Of a stretch of 64,000 nt of DNA, positions 23,390 to 31,967 are shown one piece after another (the first letter of the stretch is position 1; each line of letters opens with the position of its first letter). The stretch comes from Fen-1362 sp964597035 (GTDB lineage: Bacteria > Planctomycetota > Phycisphaerae > Sedimentisphaerales > Anaerobacaceae): assembly GCA_964597035.1 (NCBI GenBank), contig CAZQWM010000001.1, positions 124,001 through 188,000 of the forward strand. The letters are read 5' to 3'. The position numbers and the translations under genes are program-made. The notes under the pieces are model-generated. The model searched no databases and had not been told where the DNA came from. It saw only the letters and a program-made list of their open reading frames with translations.

Positions 23390-24919
23390 TCACAGCTTTC
23401 TGTCTAATTTGCGGTAGCTGACGGCCTCGGCGATGTGCTCGGGCTGAATACTTTCGGAGTTGACGAGGTCGGCTATGGTTCGCGCGACTTTGCAGATTTT
23501 GTCGTGGGCCCGGGCCGACAGGCCGAATTCAACCATCGCCTGTTTAAGCAGCATTTCGCAGGGGCTGTCGAGCGGGCAGAACTTCTCGACCTGTTTGTGG
23601 GTCATCCTGGCGTTGGTGAGAATCCTGCCGTCACCGAAACGTTTTTTCTGTATGCCGCGTGCCTTCATAACGTCTGCACTTACGGTTGCGCTATCGAGCT
23701 GGTTTGCCTTTGAGCGTAGTTTGCCAAAACCCACGGGCGGGACATCTATGTGTATGTCGATTCGGTCAATCAGCGGGCCGGAGATTTTTGACAAATACCG
23801 TTCGATTTGTCCCGGCGTGCATTTGCACCGGCGAAAATCGCTGCCGTAGTAGCCGCAGGGACAGGGATTGCAGGCGGCGACGAGAAGAAAGGCGGCGAAG
23901 TATTTTATGGTTTTTTTTGCGCGGGATACGGTGACTGTTCCGTCTTCCAAGGGCTGGCGTATCATTTCGAGGACGTGGCGAGGGAACTCCGTGAATTCGT
24001 CTAAGAAAAGGATACCGTGATGTGCCAGCGAAAGCTCGCCTGGCCTGGCGTTTGTGCCGCCTCCGACAAGGGCCGGGCCGCTTGCGGTGTGGTGGGGCAT
24101 TCGGACGGGGCGTGTTGCCAGCAGCGCCTTGCCTTTACCCAATAGGCCCAAGGTAGAGTATATTCGGGTCGTCTCAAGCGATTCGGCCAGCGACAGTGGC
24201 GGCAGGATGGTCGCCAGCCGTTGAGCGAGCATAGTTTTGCCGGCTCCGGGCGGGCCTATCATAAGGATATTATGCCCTCCTGCAGCGGCGATAGTGAGGG
24301 CTCGCTTGGCGGATTGTTGGCCTTTGACGTCTGCGAAGTCAACGTCGTAGCGACTTTCGGTTTTGAAAATCTCGTCAATATCTATCGAGGTGGCTTCGAG
24401 CGGTAGTTGTCCGTTCAAAAATCCGATGGTCTGTGCAAGCGAGCCGACGCCGTATACTTCCAGGTCATCGACGACGGCGGCTTCCTGTGCGTTGTCCAAA
24501 GGAACAATGATGCCACGGAAGCCGTTTGTCTTTGCTGTCATCGCCATACTCAGGACGCCGTTGACCGGCCGGACCCTGCCGTCGAGGGCAAGCTCGCCGA
24601 CGATGACGAAATCCTTCAGGAGCGTGCTTGTGAATATGTTTTGTCCCAGCAGCATTCCGAGGGCGATGGGCAGGTCAAATGAGGGGCCTTCCTTTTTGAC
24701 GTCTGCCGGCGCGAGGTTTACCAGCGATTGTGTTTTGGGGTATTTGTAGCCGCAGTTTATTATGGCGCTTTTGACCCTTTCGGAGCTTTCTTTTACGGCC
24801 GCATCGGGCAGACCCACGATGAGCGTTTTTTCAAAACCGCCTCGTGCGACGTCAACCTCGACCTCGCAGATGATTCCCTCGATACCTTCCAGTGCGACGC
24901 TATACAACTTGGCCAGCAT
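23390..24919 (-). CDS. comM: ComM/YifB-family AAA+ ATPase (Mg-chelatase-like)
   Basis: 509 residues from MLAKLYSVALEGIEG; GAGGGA lies five bases before this ATG at 24919, and the longer open frame runs into a repeat. N-terminal Lon-like ChlI domain (CEVDVARGGFEKTLIVGLPDAAVKESSERV), Walker A IGPPGAGKTMLA, Walker B ILFLDEFTEF, sensor ACNPCPCGYYG with a Cys cluster (CNPCPCGYYG...CKC), arginine finger region and the C-terminal Mg_chelatase_C. ComM is a hexameric branch-migration helicase for integrating taken-up DNA, of interest beside a possible gene-transfer system. Confidence 0.92.
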   Translation of the reverse strand: MLAKLYSVALEGIEGIICEVEVDVARGGFEKTLIVGLPDAAVKESSERVKSAIINCGYKYPKTQSLVNLAPADVKKEGPSFDLPIALGMLLGQNIFTSTLLKDFVIVGELALDGRVRPVNGVLSMAMTAKTNGFRGIIVPLDNAQEAAVVDDLEVYGVGSLAQTIGFLNGQLPLEATSIDIDEIFKTESRYDVDFADVKGQQSAKRALTIAAAGGHNILMIGPPGAGKTMLAQRLATILPPLSLAESLETTRIYSTLGLLGKGKALLATRPVRMPHHTASGPALVGGGTNARPGELSLAHHGILFLDEFTEFPRHVLEMIRQPLEDGTVTVSRAKKTIKYFAAFLLVAACNPCPCGYYGSDFRRCKCTPGQIERYLSKISGPLIDRIDIHIDVPPVGFGKLRSKANQLDSATVSADVMKARGIQKKRFGDGRILTNARMTHKQVEKFCPLDSPCEMLLKQAMVEFGLSARAHDKICKVARTIADLVNSESIQPEHIAEAVSYRKLDRKL

Positions 24920-24948
24920 ACTTTCCCTCAAGAACAGGTAAAACCATG

Positions 24949-25021
24949 CACCGCAGAGCACGCGGAAACCCCAGAGAGAAAACATAAATCAATCTCTGCG
25001 AACTTTGCGGTCTCTGCGGTG
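24949..25021. repeat. CTCTGCGGTG-type REP-like element
   Basis: CACCGCAGAG (24949-24958) and CTCTGCGGTG (25012-25021) are perfect inverse copies about 53 bases apart, with ATCTCTGCGAACTTTGCGGT inside. A related sequence, TCACCGCGGAGAACGCTGAG, occurs at 53101. The remaining bases to 25177 hold nothing I recognise. Confidence 0.6.
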
Positions 25022-25177
25022 AGTAAGTGAGGGGTATTTTAAGTGGGTATCGCCCGGGCCGCAAGTGTTTTACAGGCCGTTTCGTATTTGCTAGTCCACA
25101 AGACAGCTCACGCCGAATGTCTTACATCGCAAATCGTCGCAGTGAAGCCGGTTCTTGTACCTTTCCACAAAGCCCCC

Positions 25178-25206
25178 TTGACTTCTTATCACCCCTAAAA
25201 TAAAGT
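25178..25206 (+). promoter_or_regulatory. sigma70-like promoter of darTG
   Basis: TTGACT (25178-25183), 17-base spacer, TAAAGT (25201-25206), 45 bases before the darT ATG. Confidence 0.6.
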
Positions 25207-25250
25207 GATGACAACTTTTTGGAGATTACTGTGTCGGTTCTATAAAGCAA

Positions 25251-25898
25251 ATGCCTACAATACCAGAACATCCAAAGATATATCATATTACACATATCGA
25301 CAACCTTGAAGGCATCTTAAGAGATAAGGTGTTGTGGTCGGATGCAAAGCGGAACGAGTTAGGGCTGGATTGCGAAATAGTGGGCATATCAACCATCAAG
25401 CAAGCTCGGCTTGAGGAATGTGAGGTTAAATGTCATCCGGGCACAAAAGTCGGACAATATGTGCCGTTCTATTTCTGTCCGCGTTCGATTATGCTTTATA
25501 TTCTCTACAGGGGAAACCATCCAGATATTACCTACAGAGGCGGACAAGGACCAATTTTGCACTTACAGGCTGATTTGATATCTACGATTGAATGGGCAAA
25601 AAAGAACAAAGTCCGTTGGGCTTTCTCTGATCGAAATGCCAGAGAGCGAATTGCCAATTTTTACAATGATATTAACAAACTTGATAAAGTTGATTGGTCG
25701 GCGGTGGATGAAACAAATTGGCAGGATACAATAATTAAGGAAGGGAAACAGGCGGAGTTTCTGGTGTATGGATCATTCCCATGGCAACTGATAGAAAAGA
25801 TTGGCGTACAGAAGAACGATATCAGGAATGCTGTAATCGAAAAGATTGGCGATGCACATGCAAATCTGGTAACGGTTGAGCAAAAATGGTATTATTGA
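25251..25898 (+). CDS. darT: DarT toxin: DNA thymidine ADP-ribosyltransferase
   Basis: 215 residues. Family features: KIYHITHIDNLEGILRDKVLWSD, then IGISTIKQARL-like region (IVGISTIKQARLEE), PFYFCPRSIMLYIL, and the catalytic Glu in GKQAEFLVYGSFPW. DarT attaches ADP-ribose to thymine bases of single-stranded DNA, stopping replication; it can act in stress control or phage defence. The gene precedes darG by 19 bases. The ATG at 25251 has only a poor ribosome site. The locus is richer in A+T than neighbouring genes, suggesting acquisition. Confidence 0.92.
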   Translation: MPTIPEHPKIYHITHIDNLEGILRDKVLWSDAKRNELGLDCEIVGISTIKQARLEECEVKCHPGTKVGQYVPFYFCPRSIMLYILYRGNHPDITYRGGQGPILHLQADLISTIEWAKKNKVRWAFSDRNARERIANFYNDINKLDKVDWSAVDETNWQDTIIKEGKQAEFLVYGSFPWQLIEKIGVQKNDIRNAVIEKIGDAHANLVTVEQKWYY

Positions 25899-25917
25899 AG
25901 ATGTTAAGGAAATAAAC

Positions 25918-26961
25918 ATGATAAAGATAACGCAGGGCGACATACTCAAGGCCGATGTTGAAGCTTTGGTCAACACCGTTAATTGCATAGGCGTAATGGG
26001 GCGGGGGATTGCTTTACAATTTTCTAAGGCGTTCCCGGAGAACTCAAAGGTCTATAAATCCGCCTGTGATAAAAAACAACTCCATCCCGGCATGATGTTG
26101 GTTTGCGAACTAAATCGCTTTGAAAATCCTCGATATGTCATCAATTTTCCCACGAAGCGCCACTGGAAAGGAAAAAGTAGGATCGAGGACATCGAGTCCG
26201 GCCTGAAAGCTTTGATAGAAGAAGTGCGTAAAAGAAATATTCATTCTATCGCGATTCCCCCTTTGGGTTGTGGTCTGGGCGGTTTAAACTGGGAACAAGT
26301 CAGGCCGCTGATAGAAAATGCTTTTGAGTATTTACCGAATATGAACGTATTGCTTTATGAACCTGCTGGTGCGCCTGCGGCAGAAATAATGGTCAAAGAA
26401 AAAACTTCTCCTAAAATGACCGTTGGACGGGCAGCATTATTAGGATTAATGCGTCGCTATTTGGAAGCTGTGATGGATCCATTTGTTTCATTGCTTGAGA
26501 TACATAAGTTGAGTTATTTCATGCAGGAAGCCGGGGAAAAACTTAGATTACGATATTCGAAGGGGCTATATGGACCTTATGCAGAAAATCTTCGACACGT
26601 TCTGAGCCACATGGAGGGACATTTTATTTCCGGATACGGTGATGCAGAAGACAGACCTGACATACAGATTGAATTGAACTATGAAGCTGCTGCGCAGGCA
26701 GAAATATTTTTGAAGAAGCATGATAGTACAAGGGAGCGGTTTGAACGGGTTGTGAATTTAATTAGGGGATTTGAAACTCCTTTTGGCATGGAGTTACTTG
26801 CTACTGTTCATTGGGTCGCTACTCGCGAAAACGCCAGGGCGATAGATGAGACCATTTCTAAAACCTATGCATGGAACGACCGTAAACGAATGTTTCAAGA
26901 GGAACATATTCATATAGCACGGGATGTCCTTGAGCAAAAAGGATGGTTTGCGAAAAAATAA
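25918..26961 (+). CDS. darG: DarG antitoxin: macrodomain ADP-ribosyl glycohydrolase
   Basis: 347 residues from the ATG at 25918 (AAGGA seven bases upstream). The N-terminal macrodomain (about 1-155) has GDILKADVEALVNTVNCIGVMGRGIALQFSKAFP and IPPLGCGLGGLNWEQV, which removes ADP-ribose from DNA. The C-terminal part (about 170-347; LEIHKLSYFMQEAGEKLRL, YSKGLYGPYAENLRHVL, ATVHWVATREN) is the domain that neutralises DarT by direct binding. Both halves are complete. It forms an operon with darT. Confidence 0.93.
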   Translation: MIKITQGDILKADVEALVNTVNCIGVMGRGIALQFSKAFPENSKVYKSACDKKQLHPGMMLVCELNRFENPRYVINFPTKRHWKGKSRIEDIESGLKALIEEVRKRNIHSIAIPPLGCGLGGLNWEQVRPLIENAFEYLPNMNVLLYEPAGAPAAEIMVKEKTSPKMTVGRAALLGLMRRYLEAVMDPFVSLLEIHKLSYFMQEAGEKLRLRYSKGLYGPYAENLRHVLSHMEGHFISGYGDAEDRPDIQIELNYEAAAQAEIFLKKHDSTRERFERVVNLIRGFETPFGMELLATVHWVATRENARAIDETISKTYAWNDRKRMFQEEHIHIARDVLEQKGWFAKK

Positions 26962-27203
26962 GCAATAATTGGGGAGTTGCCATTTTTTAACTAATCCTTC
27001 ACCGGATAAATTGTCGGGGTAAATACCGACCCATAAAAAATTGTGTACGGAACATGATCCAAGAATCTAATTGCTCCTTGCCATTTTCTTGCAATAGCAT
27101 AACCGTAGGCAAAGCTATATTTCTGCCATTCAGGCAGTGTTGAAAACTATTTTTCGTCTTTATATCTGTAGTCGGGTTTAAAATATCAAGGTGGGCAAAA
27201 AAC

Positions 27204-27390
27204 ACTTGTTTTAAACAAATGTTTTAAACATTTGTTCAGCAAAAGCGCGCAAGTCGAAAACCCTTAGTCGGCGACTTTTTGAAAAAATTTTTATCCCCTG
27301 CCACACAATCACTTAGGCCTATTTCGTCCTACCTTCAAAACACGATTTTTCGTCAATATTGCGCAAGTTCGCGCCATAGGATAGAGGGAC
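27204..27390. repeat. Dispersed ~190-bp non-coding repeat, copy 1
   Basis: Begins with inverted AACAAATGTTT/AAACATTTGTT, then AGCAAAAGCGCGCAAGTCG, AAAACCCTTAG, a CGACTTTTTGAAAAAATTTTT stretch, and ends GCGCAAGTTCGCGCCATAGG. The same blocks in the same order occur at 56190-56407. No ORF is conserved between them. The stretch 26962-27203 before it holds no gene I can support; a short minus-strand frame there has no ribosome site. Confidence 0.75.
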
Positions 27391-27399
27391 GCGCTAGCG

Positions 27400-27475
27400 G
27401 CCCGAGGACGGATGACCGAGGTCGGAGGACGGAAGTAAAAAGGAAAAAGGCAAAAGTAAAAAGAAAAAAATGGGT
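27400..27475. repeat. Purine-rich low-complexity tract
   Basis: Directly after repeat copy 1: GGACGGATGACCGAGGTCGG, AGGACGGAAGTAAAAAGG and several AAAAGGCAAAAGTAAAAAG units. Similar tracts follow repeat copy 2 (56410-56515), lie within dinG (52345-52395) and after it (53120-53240). GAGGTCGGAGG is shared exactly with the dinG copy. Confidence 0.6.
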
Positions 27476-27567
27476 CCCCTGCTGCCTGCCAGGTAAGCAG
27501 ACTCTCCCCCGACAGAGAAACGATGGGAGCAACAGTCGAGGGCAGGCGGGGACGAGGGAGAGAGAAA

Positions 27568-28179
27568 ATGGAAAGCGGCGTAAACGTAACAATCAGTATT
27601 CCAGTATGGTTGGACAGGATTTTCACCTGGCCGGTGATGGTTTATCGCAGGCGAAAATACGGCTATGTCTTTCGCAGGATTTATCTCGGCGATGGGGAAT
27701 ACACAATCGTTGACCCCGATGTTTACTATCGGCTGGGTCATTACAGATGGTATCTAAAGGGAGACAACAGAAGAAAATTTTATGCAGTCAGAAACGTTAA
27801 AACAGGTCCCGGGAGGACTAAACTGTCGAACATGCACAGGGAAATTATGAATGAGCCCAAGGGCTTTCTTGTTGACCACAAAAACGGCGACTCTTTAGAC
27901 AATAGGATGGCCAATCTGCGTCCGGCAACGCAATCACAAAATCGCCAAAACGTGCCCAAGAGGAAAAATACTTCTTCGCGCTTTATCGGTGTCAGTTTTA
28001 GCAAAGAACATAAAAAGTGGCGTGCCGGAATTAACTACGAAGGGAAACGTATATATTTGGGCTATTTCGACAACGAAATCGACGCCGCTCGCGCTTATGA
28101 TGCTGCGGCCAGAAAGTATTACGGCGAATTCGCACGGGTCAACCTTTCGGCTGAACACAAACCGGCCCTTAAGGGGTAG
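27568..28179 (+). CDS. HNH endonuclease with C-terminal AP2 DNA-binding domain
   Basis: 203 residues from the ATG at 27568 with GAGGGAG seven bases upstream. HNH_3-type region: SNMHREIMNEPKGFLVDHKNGDSLDNRMANLRPATQSQNRQN (His, Asp-His and Asn ligands), then an AP2/ERF-like domain SRFIGVSFSKEHKKWRAGINYEGKRIYLGYFDNEIDAARAYDAAA. This is the layout of phage or intron homing endonucleases. It stands alone with no intron visible and lies about 100 bases from tRNA-Leu, on the edge of the AT-richer darTG island. Confidence 0.88.
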   Translation: MESGVNVTISIPVWLDRIFTWPVMVYRRRKYGYVFRRIYLGDGEYTIVDPDVYYRLGHYRWYLKGDNRRKFYAVRNVKTGPGRTKLSNMHREIMNEPKGFLVDHKNGDSLDNRMANLRPATQSQNRQNVPKRKNTSSRFIGVSFSKEHKKWRAGINYEGKRIYLGYFDNEIDAARAYDAAARKYYGEFARVNLSAEHKPALKG

Positions 28180-28191
28180 TATTGCATATAA

Positions 28192-28208
28192 ACCCGCCGA
28201 AGGCGGGT
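28192..28208. other. Short hairpin after the HNH gene
   Basis: ACCCGCC-GAA-GGCGGGT, 7-bp perfect stem, 12 bases past the HNH-AP2 stop. On the plus strand it is followed by AAAA, not T, so it is a weak terminator candidate at best. Confidence 0.35.
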
Positions 28209-28276
28209 AAAACCCGCTGTATGGGCGGAATAAACGTTTTGCAAAATGTCGCAAAATTGAGTAATCTGTTTCGGCG

Positions 28277-28361
28277 GGCCGAGTGGCGGAATGGCAGACG
28301 CTGGGGACTTAAAATCCCCTGCCCGTAATTGGGCGTATGGGTTCGACTCCCATCTCGGCCA
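28277..28361 (+). tRNA. tRNA-Leu (anticodon UAA)
   Basis: Acceptor GGCCGAG/CTCGGCC, D-arm with GGAATGGCAGACGC, anticodon stem GGGGA/TCCCC with loop CTTAAAA (anticodon TAA at 28310-28312), long variable arm TGCCCGTAATTGGGCG, T-arm ATGGG-TTCGACT-CCCAT and discriminator A. 85 bases; CCA is not encoded. It decodes UUA and UUG. It stands between the HNH-AP2 gene and the citrate-synthase-like gene. Confidence 0.96.
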
Positions 28362-28429
28362 CTGCGGCGACTCGCCCACCGCAGTAAAGTTTTTTAGCAA
28401 TTTGGTGCCGATTGGAGGTAATGTTGAAT

Positions 28430-29758
28430 ATGGCAAAGAAGGTTCCTAAGCTGGTGGATGTTAAAGAGCCGAATCTGTATCGGGAAATGTTTCCGTATAG
28501 TGAGTTTCCGCGTGCAAAGTTTGACAAGAGGCAGGTTGAATACGAGATACCTGGACAGATATGGATTACAGATACGACCTTTCGCGACGGCCAGCAGGCC
28601 AGACCTCCCTATACGCCTGAGCAGATATTGAAGATATACGACCTGCTCCACAAAATCGACGGCGACACAGGATTGATTCGTCAGTCCGAGTTTTTCCTGT
28701 ATTCCGAGCGCGACAGAAAAGCGGTCCAGTTATGCAAGGAGCGCGGCTATAAATATCCCGAGATAACCGGCTGGATAAGAGCCGTGGCGGAAGATTTCCG
28801 GCTGGTCAAGCAGATGGGCCTGGCGGAGACGGGAATACTGACGTCGGTGAGCGACTACCACGTTTTTCTCAAGCTGCGAAAGACCCGCGCGCAGGCGCTT
28901 GCGGCGTATCTGGATGTCGTCAAGGCGGCACTGGATGAGGGCGTGATACCGAGATGCCATTTCGAGGATGTTACAAGGGCCGATTACGATGGCTTTGTGC
29001 TGCCTTTTGCGGCGGAGCTGATGAAACTTTCCGAGCAGTACAAGATGCCGGTAAAGATTCGTCTGTGTGATACGCTGGGCTTTGGTGTGCCGTGGGCATG
29101 GTCGTCCTTGCCGCGTGGTGTACCCAGGCTTGTGGCGGGATTGCGTGAAATCGGTGTGCCGGCGGAACAGCTCGAATGGCACGGCCATAACGATTTTCAT
29201 AAGGTGGCAGTGAATGCTGCGACGGCCTGGCTCTACGGATGCTGTGCCGCTAATAGCGCCATATTCGGCGTCGGCGAGCGAACGGGCAATCCTCCGCTTG
29301 AGTCGATGGTTGTTGAGCACGCGCAAATCAAGGGTGTAACCGATGGCGTCAATTACGCTGCGATAACCGAACTTGCGGATTATGCTGTTCGAGAACTGGG
29401 CTTTAAAATCTCGAGCAACTATCCGCTCGTTGGCAGGGACTTCAACGTGACGCGGGCCGGCATTCACGCCGACGGGCTGTTGAAGAATGAGGAGATATAT
29501 AACTGCTTCGACACCGACAAGCTGCTCAAACGGCCAGTGCAGGTGGCGATAACCGACAAGACCGGCGCCGCGGGCATAAAGCACTGGATTGAGGCGAGAT
29601 TCAGGATTGATATAGCCAAGCACGACCCGCGGGTGACAAAGATAAGGGACAGTATTGCAGCCGAGTACGCCTCAGACAGGGTGTCCGCGATATCGGATGA
29701 CGAAATGTTTAAGTGGATTAAGGAGGTCTTCGGAAACGATTTACCACCATTGAGGTAA
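28430..29758 (+). CDS. HMGL-like acyl-CoA condensing enzyme, probably Re-type citrate synthase
   Basis: 442 residues from ATG 28430 (GGAGG at 28414-28418); a TTG at 28424 is also possible. It has the TIM-barrel signature of the 2-isopropylmalate/homocitrate synthase superfamily: DTTFRDGQQARPPYT, RCHFEDVTRAD, LEWHGHNDFHK (metal His), GVGERTGNPPLE. The long conserved text GLIRQSEFFLYSERDRKA and SNYPLVGRDFNVTRAGIHADG is what I associate with Re-citrate synthases of anaerobes such as Dehalococcoides and Clostridium kluyveri. It lacks the C-terminal leucine-regulatory domain of LeuA. Alternatives are a homocitrate- or isopropylmalate-type synthase. Confidence 0.75.
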   Translation: MAKKVPKLVDVKEPNLYREMFPYSEFPRAKFDKRQVEYEIPGQIWITDTTFRDGQQARPPYTPEQILKIYDLLHKIDGDTGLIRQSEFFLYSERDRKAVQLCKERGYKYPEITGWIRAVAEDFRLVKQMGLAETGILTSVSDYHVFLKLRKTRAQALAAYLDVVKAALDEGVIPRCHFEDVTRADYDGFVLPFAAELMKLSEQYKMPVKIRLCDTLGFGVPWAWSSLPRGVPRLVAGLREIGVPAEQLEWHGHNDFHKVAVNAATAWLYGCCAANSAIFGVGERTGNPPLESMVVEHAQIKGVTDGVNYAAITELADYAVRELGFKISSNYPLVGRDFNVTRAGIHADGLLKNEEIYNCFDTDKLLKRPVQVAITDKTGAAGIKHWIEARFRIDIAKHDPRVTKIRDSIAAEYASDRVSAISDDEMFKWIKEVFGNDLPPLR

Positions 29759-29763
29759 GATAC

Positions 29764-30603
29764 TTGGCTGAAAGAAGAATCAAAGCGGTGCTGTTCGACG
29801 TTGGCGACACTTTGCTGAATTTCGGCAGGGTGCAGACAATGAAGGTGTTTCGGCAAGGCGCGCGATTGACTTACGATTATCTGAAGAATCTCGGTCAGCC
29901 GGTCGGCGGTTTCAGTTGGTATTGCCTGCGAAATTTAGTCGCGGTGCGACTGCGATGCCTGTGGGCGGATGTTACCGGCAGGGACTTCGATGCACTTTCG
30001 CTGCTGAGAAGGTCGGGGGCAAAGCATGGCTATAAACTCACGGAAGACCAGTGGCGTGAGATTGGCTGGCTCTGGTATAAGCCGCTCGGCGGGCTGGCAA
30101 AGATCGAGCCGGATATAAAAGACATCTTGAGTAAACTTCAAAGAATGGGGCTTAAGCTCGGGATAGTTAGCAACACGTTCATTAGTGCCGGTTCTTTGGA
30201 CAGGCATCTGGCTCAACTGGGGCTGCTGGACTTTTTTCCATGTCGGCTCTATTCTTATCAGTTCGAGTTCCGAAAGCCCGACAGGCGAATCTTCAAGGCG
30301 GCGGCAGCAAGCATAGGTGAGCCGGCGGAGAGCATACTTTTCGTGGGCGATAGAATCGACAAGGATATCCGGCCGGCTTTGGAAATTGGTATGTCGGCGG
30401 CGCTGAAGGCCGCTTACACAAACGCAGGCAAAAAGGCGCCACAGAGTGTCTGGCGGATAAGCCGAATTGCGGAGCTGCCGGAACTTATTAGTAGTATCGG
30501 TTCGATTAAACCTGCCATCAGCACAGGAGCGTCAGCGGTTGCGGCTGGTCGAGGAAATAGTAACCGAAGCGGTGGGTGTGTGCAGAAGGTGCTGAATGAG
30601 TAG
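29764..30603 (+). CDS. HAD-superfamily hydrolase
   Basis: 279 residues from a TTG at 29764, with AGGTAAG before it. Haloacid dehalogenase motifs: I, AVLFDVGDTLLNFG (nucleophile Asp and acid); II, GIVSNTF; III/IV, FRKPDRRIFKAAA and ILFVGDRIDKDIRPALEIG. A cap domain lies between motifs I and II (about 30-110). It is likely a small-molecule phosphatase; the substrate is unknown. The last 40 residues are a poorly conserved tail. It is followed with 8-base overlap by threonine synthase. Confidence 0.85.
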   Translation: MAERRIKAVLFDVGDTLLNFGRVQTMKVFRQGARLTYDYLKNLGQPVGGFSWYCLRNLVAVRLRCLWADVTGRDFDALSLLRRSGAKHGYKLTEDQWREIGWLWYKPLGGLAKIEPDIKDILSKLQRMGLKLGIVSNTFISAGSLDRHLAQLGLLDFFPCRLYSYQFEFRKPDRRIFKAAAASIGEPAESILFVGDRIDKDIRPALEIGMSAALKAAYTNAGKKAPQSVWRISRIAELPELISSIGSIKPAISTGASAVAAGRGNSNRSGGCVQKVLNE

Positions 30604-31942
30604 TCGGGCGGCTGCTTTTCAGAGGTGCATCAATCCTGATTGCGCCGCGGAGTTTGAAGTCTCCGAAGTCATATTCAAATGTCCGCGGTGCGGCGACCTG
30701 CTGGATACACTGTACAACTGGGACGAAATCGAGGTTCCGAAGAAATTAGCTGACTTCGGCAGGCGCTGGGCGAACAGGCATAATGCGCTCGATTTGTCGG
30801 GGGTGTGGCGTTTCCGCGAACTGCTGGATTTTTGCGACGACGCGCACAAGGTAACAATTGGAGAGGGACAAACCATTCTGCAGTCCAACGATGAGGTGGG
30901 CAAGTATGCAGGTATGAAGCCGGGGCGATTGTTTTTGCAGTATGAGGGGCTGAATCCGTCCGGCTCGTTCAAGGACAACGGGATGGCCGCGGCCTTTAGC
31001 CATGCAAAAATGGTCGGAGCAAAATCAAGCGCGTGTGCCTCTACCGGCAATACCTCGGCGTCGGTTGCGCTATATGCGCACAGTTGCGGATTGGCTTGCA
31101 CGGTTTTTGTCGGCTCAGGCAGAATCGCCTTCGGCAAACTTTCACAGGCGATGGACTACGGAGCGCAGACGATACAGATACAGGGCGACTTCGACGATTG
31201 TATGCGGCAGGTGCAGGACGTATGCAGTAAATTAGGGCTGTATCTGCTCAACTCGCTCAATCCATTCCGCTTAGAAGGCCAGAAGACGATTATGTATCGC
31301 ATCATCGAAGGGCTCGGCTGGGAAGTGCCCGACTGGATTGTTGTGCCCGGCGGCAATTTAGGTAATTCAAGCGCGTTCGGCAAGGCGTTTTATGAGCTTA
31401 AGCAATTGGCGATGATTAAGCGGATACCGCGAATGGCGATTATAAACGCCACCGGCGCCGATACTCTGACCGACCTTGTAAACAACAAGAAGCTGATTTG
31501 GAACAACGGCAAAGTCGATAACAAAGTCATCACGGATTACTATGCTGACCTGACGGCCCGCAATTTCTCACCTCATACCTGTGCGTCGGCGATAGAGATT
31601 TCGAGGCCGGTCAATCTGAAGAAGTGCCTGCGGGCGATAGATATATGTGACGGTGTCGTTCGGGCGGTAACAGACGAGCAGATTTGCGACGCCAAGGCGA
31701 TTATAGGAAAATACGGGCTTGGCTGTGAGCCGGCCTCAGCGGCATCGGTGGCGGGCTTGAAGATGCTGCGGGCCGAAGGCGTCATCGGGGCCGATGAGCG
31801 TGTGGCTTGTGTGCTGACCGGGCACGCACTTAAGGACCCGAATGTCACCGTCAATTATCACAAGGACAAGCAGGGACAGTTCAGTAATCCTCCGATTGAA
31901 GCGCCGAACGATTTTGACCAGATAGTCAAACTGATAAAATAA
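30596..31942 (+). CDS. thrC: Threonine synthase (PLP enzyme)
   Basis: 448 residues. Converts O-phosphohomoserine to threonine in the last step of Thr synthesis. An N-terminal zinc-ribbon-like part (CINPDCAAEFE...FKCPRCGDLL) precedes the fold type II domain; PLP Lys is in GLNPSGSFKDNGM, substrate loop ASTGNTSASVALYA, and the phosphate-binding VPGGNLGNSSAFGKAF. C-terminal ACVLTGHALKDPN is also typical. The start overlaps the HAD gene end by eight bases, suggesting coupling; the HAD might then act on a phosphorylated amino acid precursor, which is only a guess. Confidence 0.93.
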   Translation: MSSRAAAFQRCINPDCAAEFEVSEVIFKCPRCGDLLDTLYNWDEIEVPKKLADFGRRWANRHNALDLSGVWRFRELLDFCDDAHKVTIGEGQTILQSNDEVGKYAGMKPGRLFLQYEGLNPSGSFKDNGMAAAFSHAKMVGAKSSACASTGNTSASVALYAHSCGLACTVFVGSGRIAFGKLSQAMDYGAQTIQIQGDFDDCMRQVQDVCSKLGLYLLNSLNPFRLEGQKTIMYRIIEGLGWEVPDWIVVPGGNLGNSSAFGKAFYELKQLAMIKRIPRMAIINATGADTLTDLVNNKKLIWNNGKVDNKVITDYYADLTARNFSPHTCASAIEISRPVNLKKCLRAIDICDGVVRAVTDEQICDAKAIIGKYGLGCEPASAASVAGLKMLRAEGVIGADERVACVLTGHALKDPNVTVNYHKDKQGQFSNPPIEAPNDFDQIVKLIK

Positions 31943-31967
31943 TCCACAATAGAGGCACAACAGATAG

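Noticed and set aside
26999..27205. Minus-strand 68-codon frame between darG and the repeat
   Set aside because: No ribosome site, no family I can recognise; it may be a gene remnant but I cannot support it.
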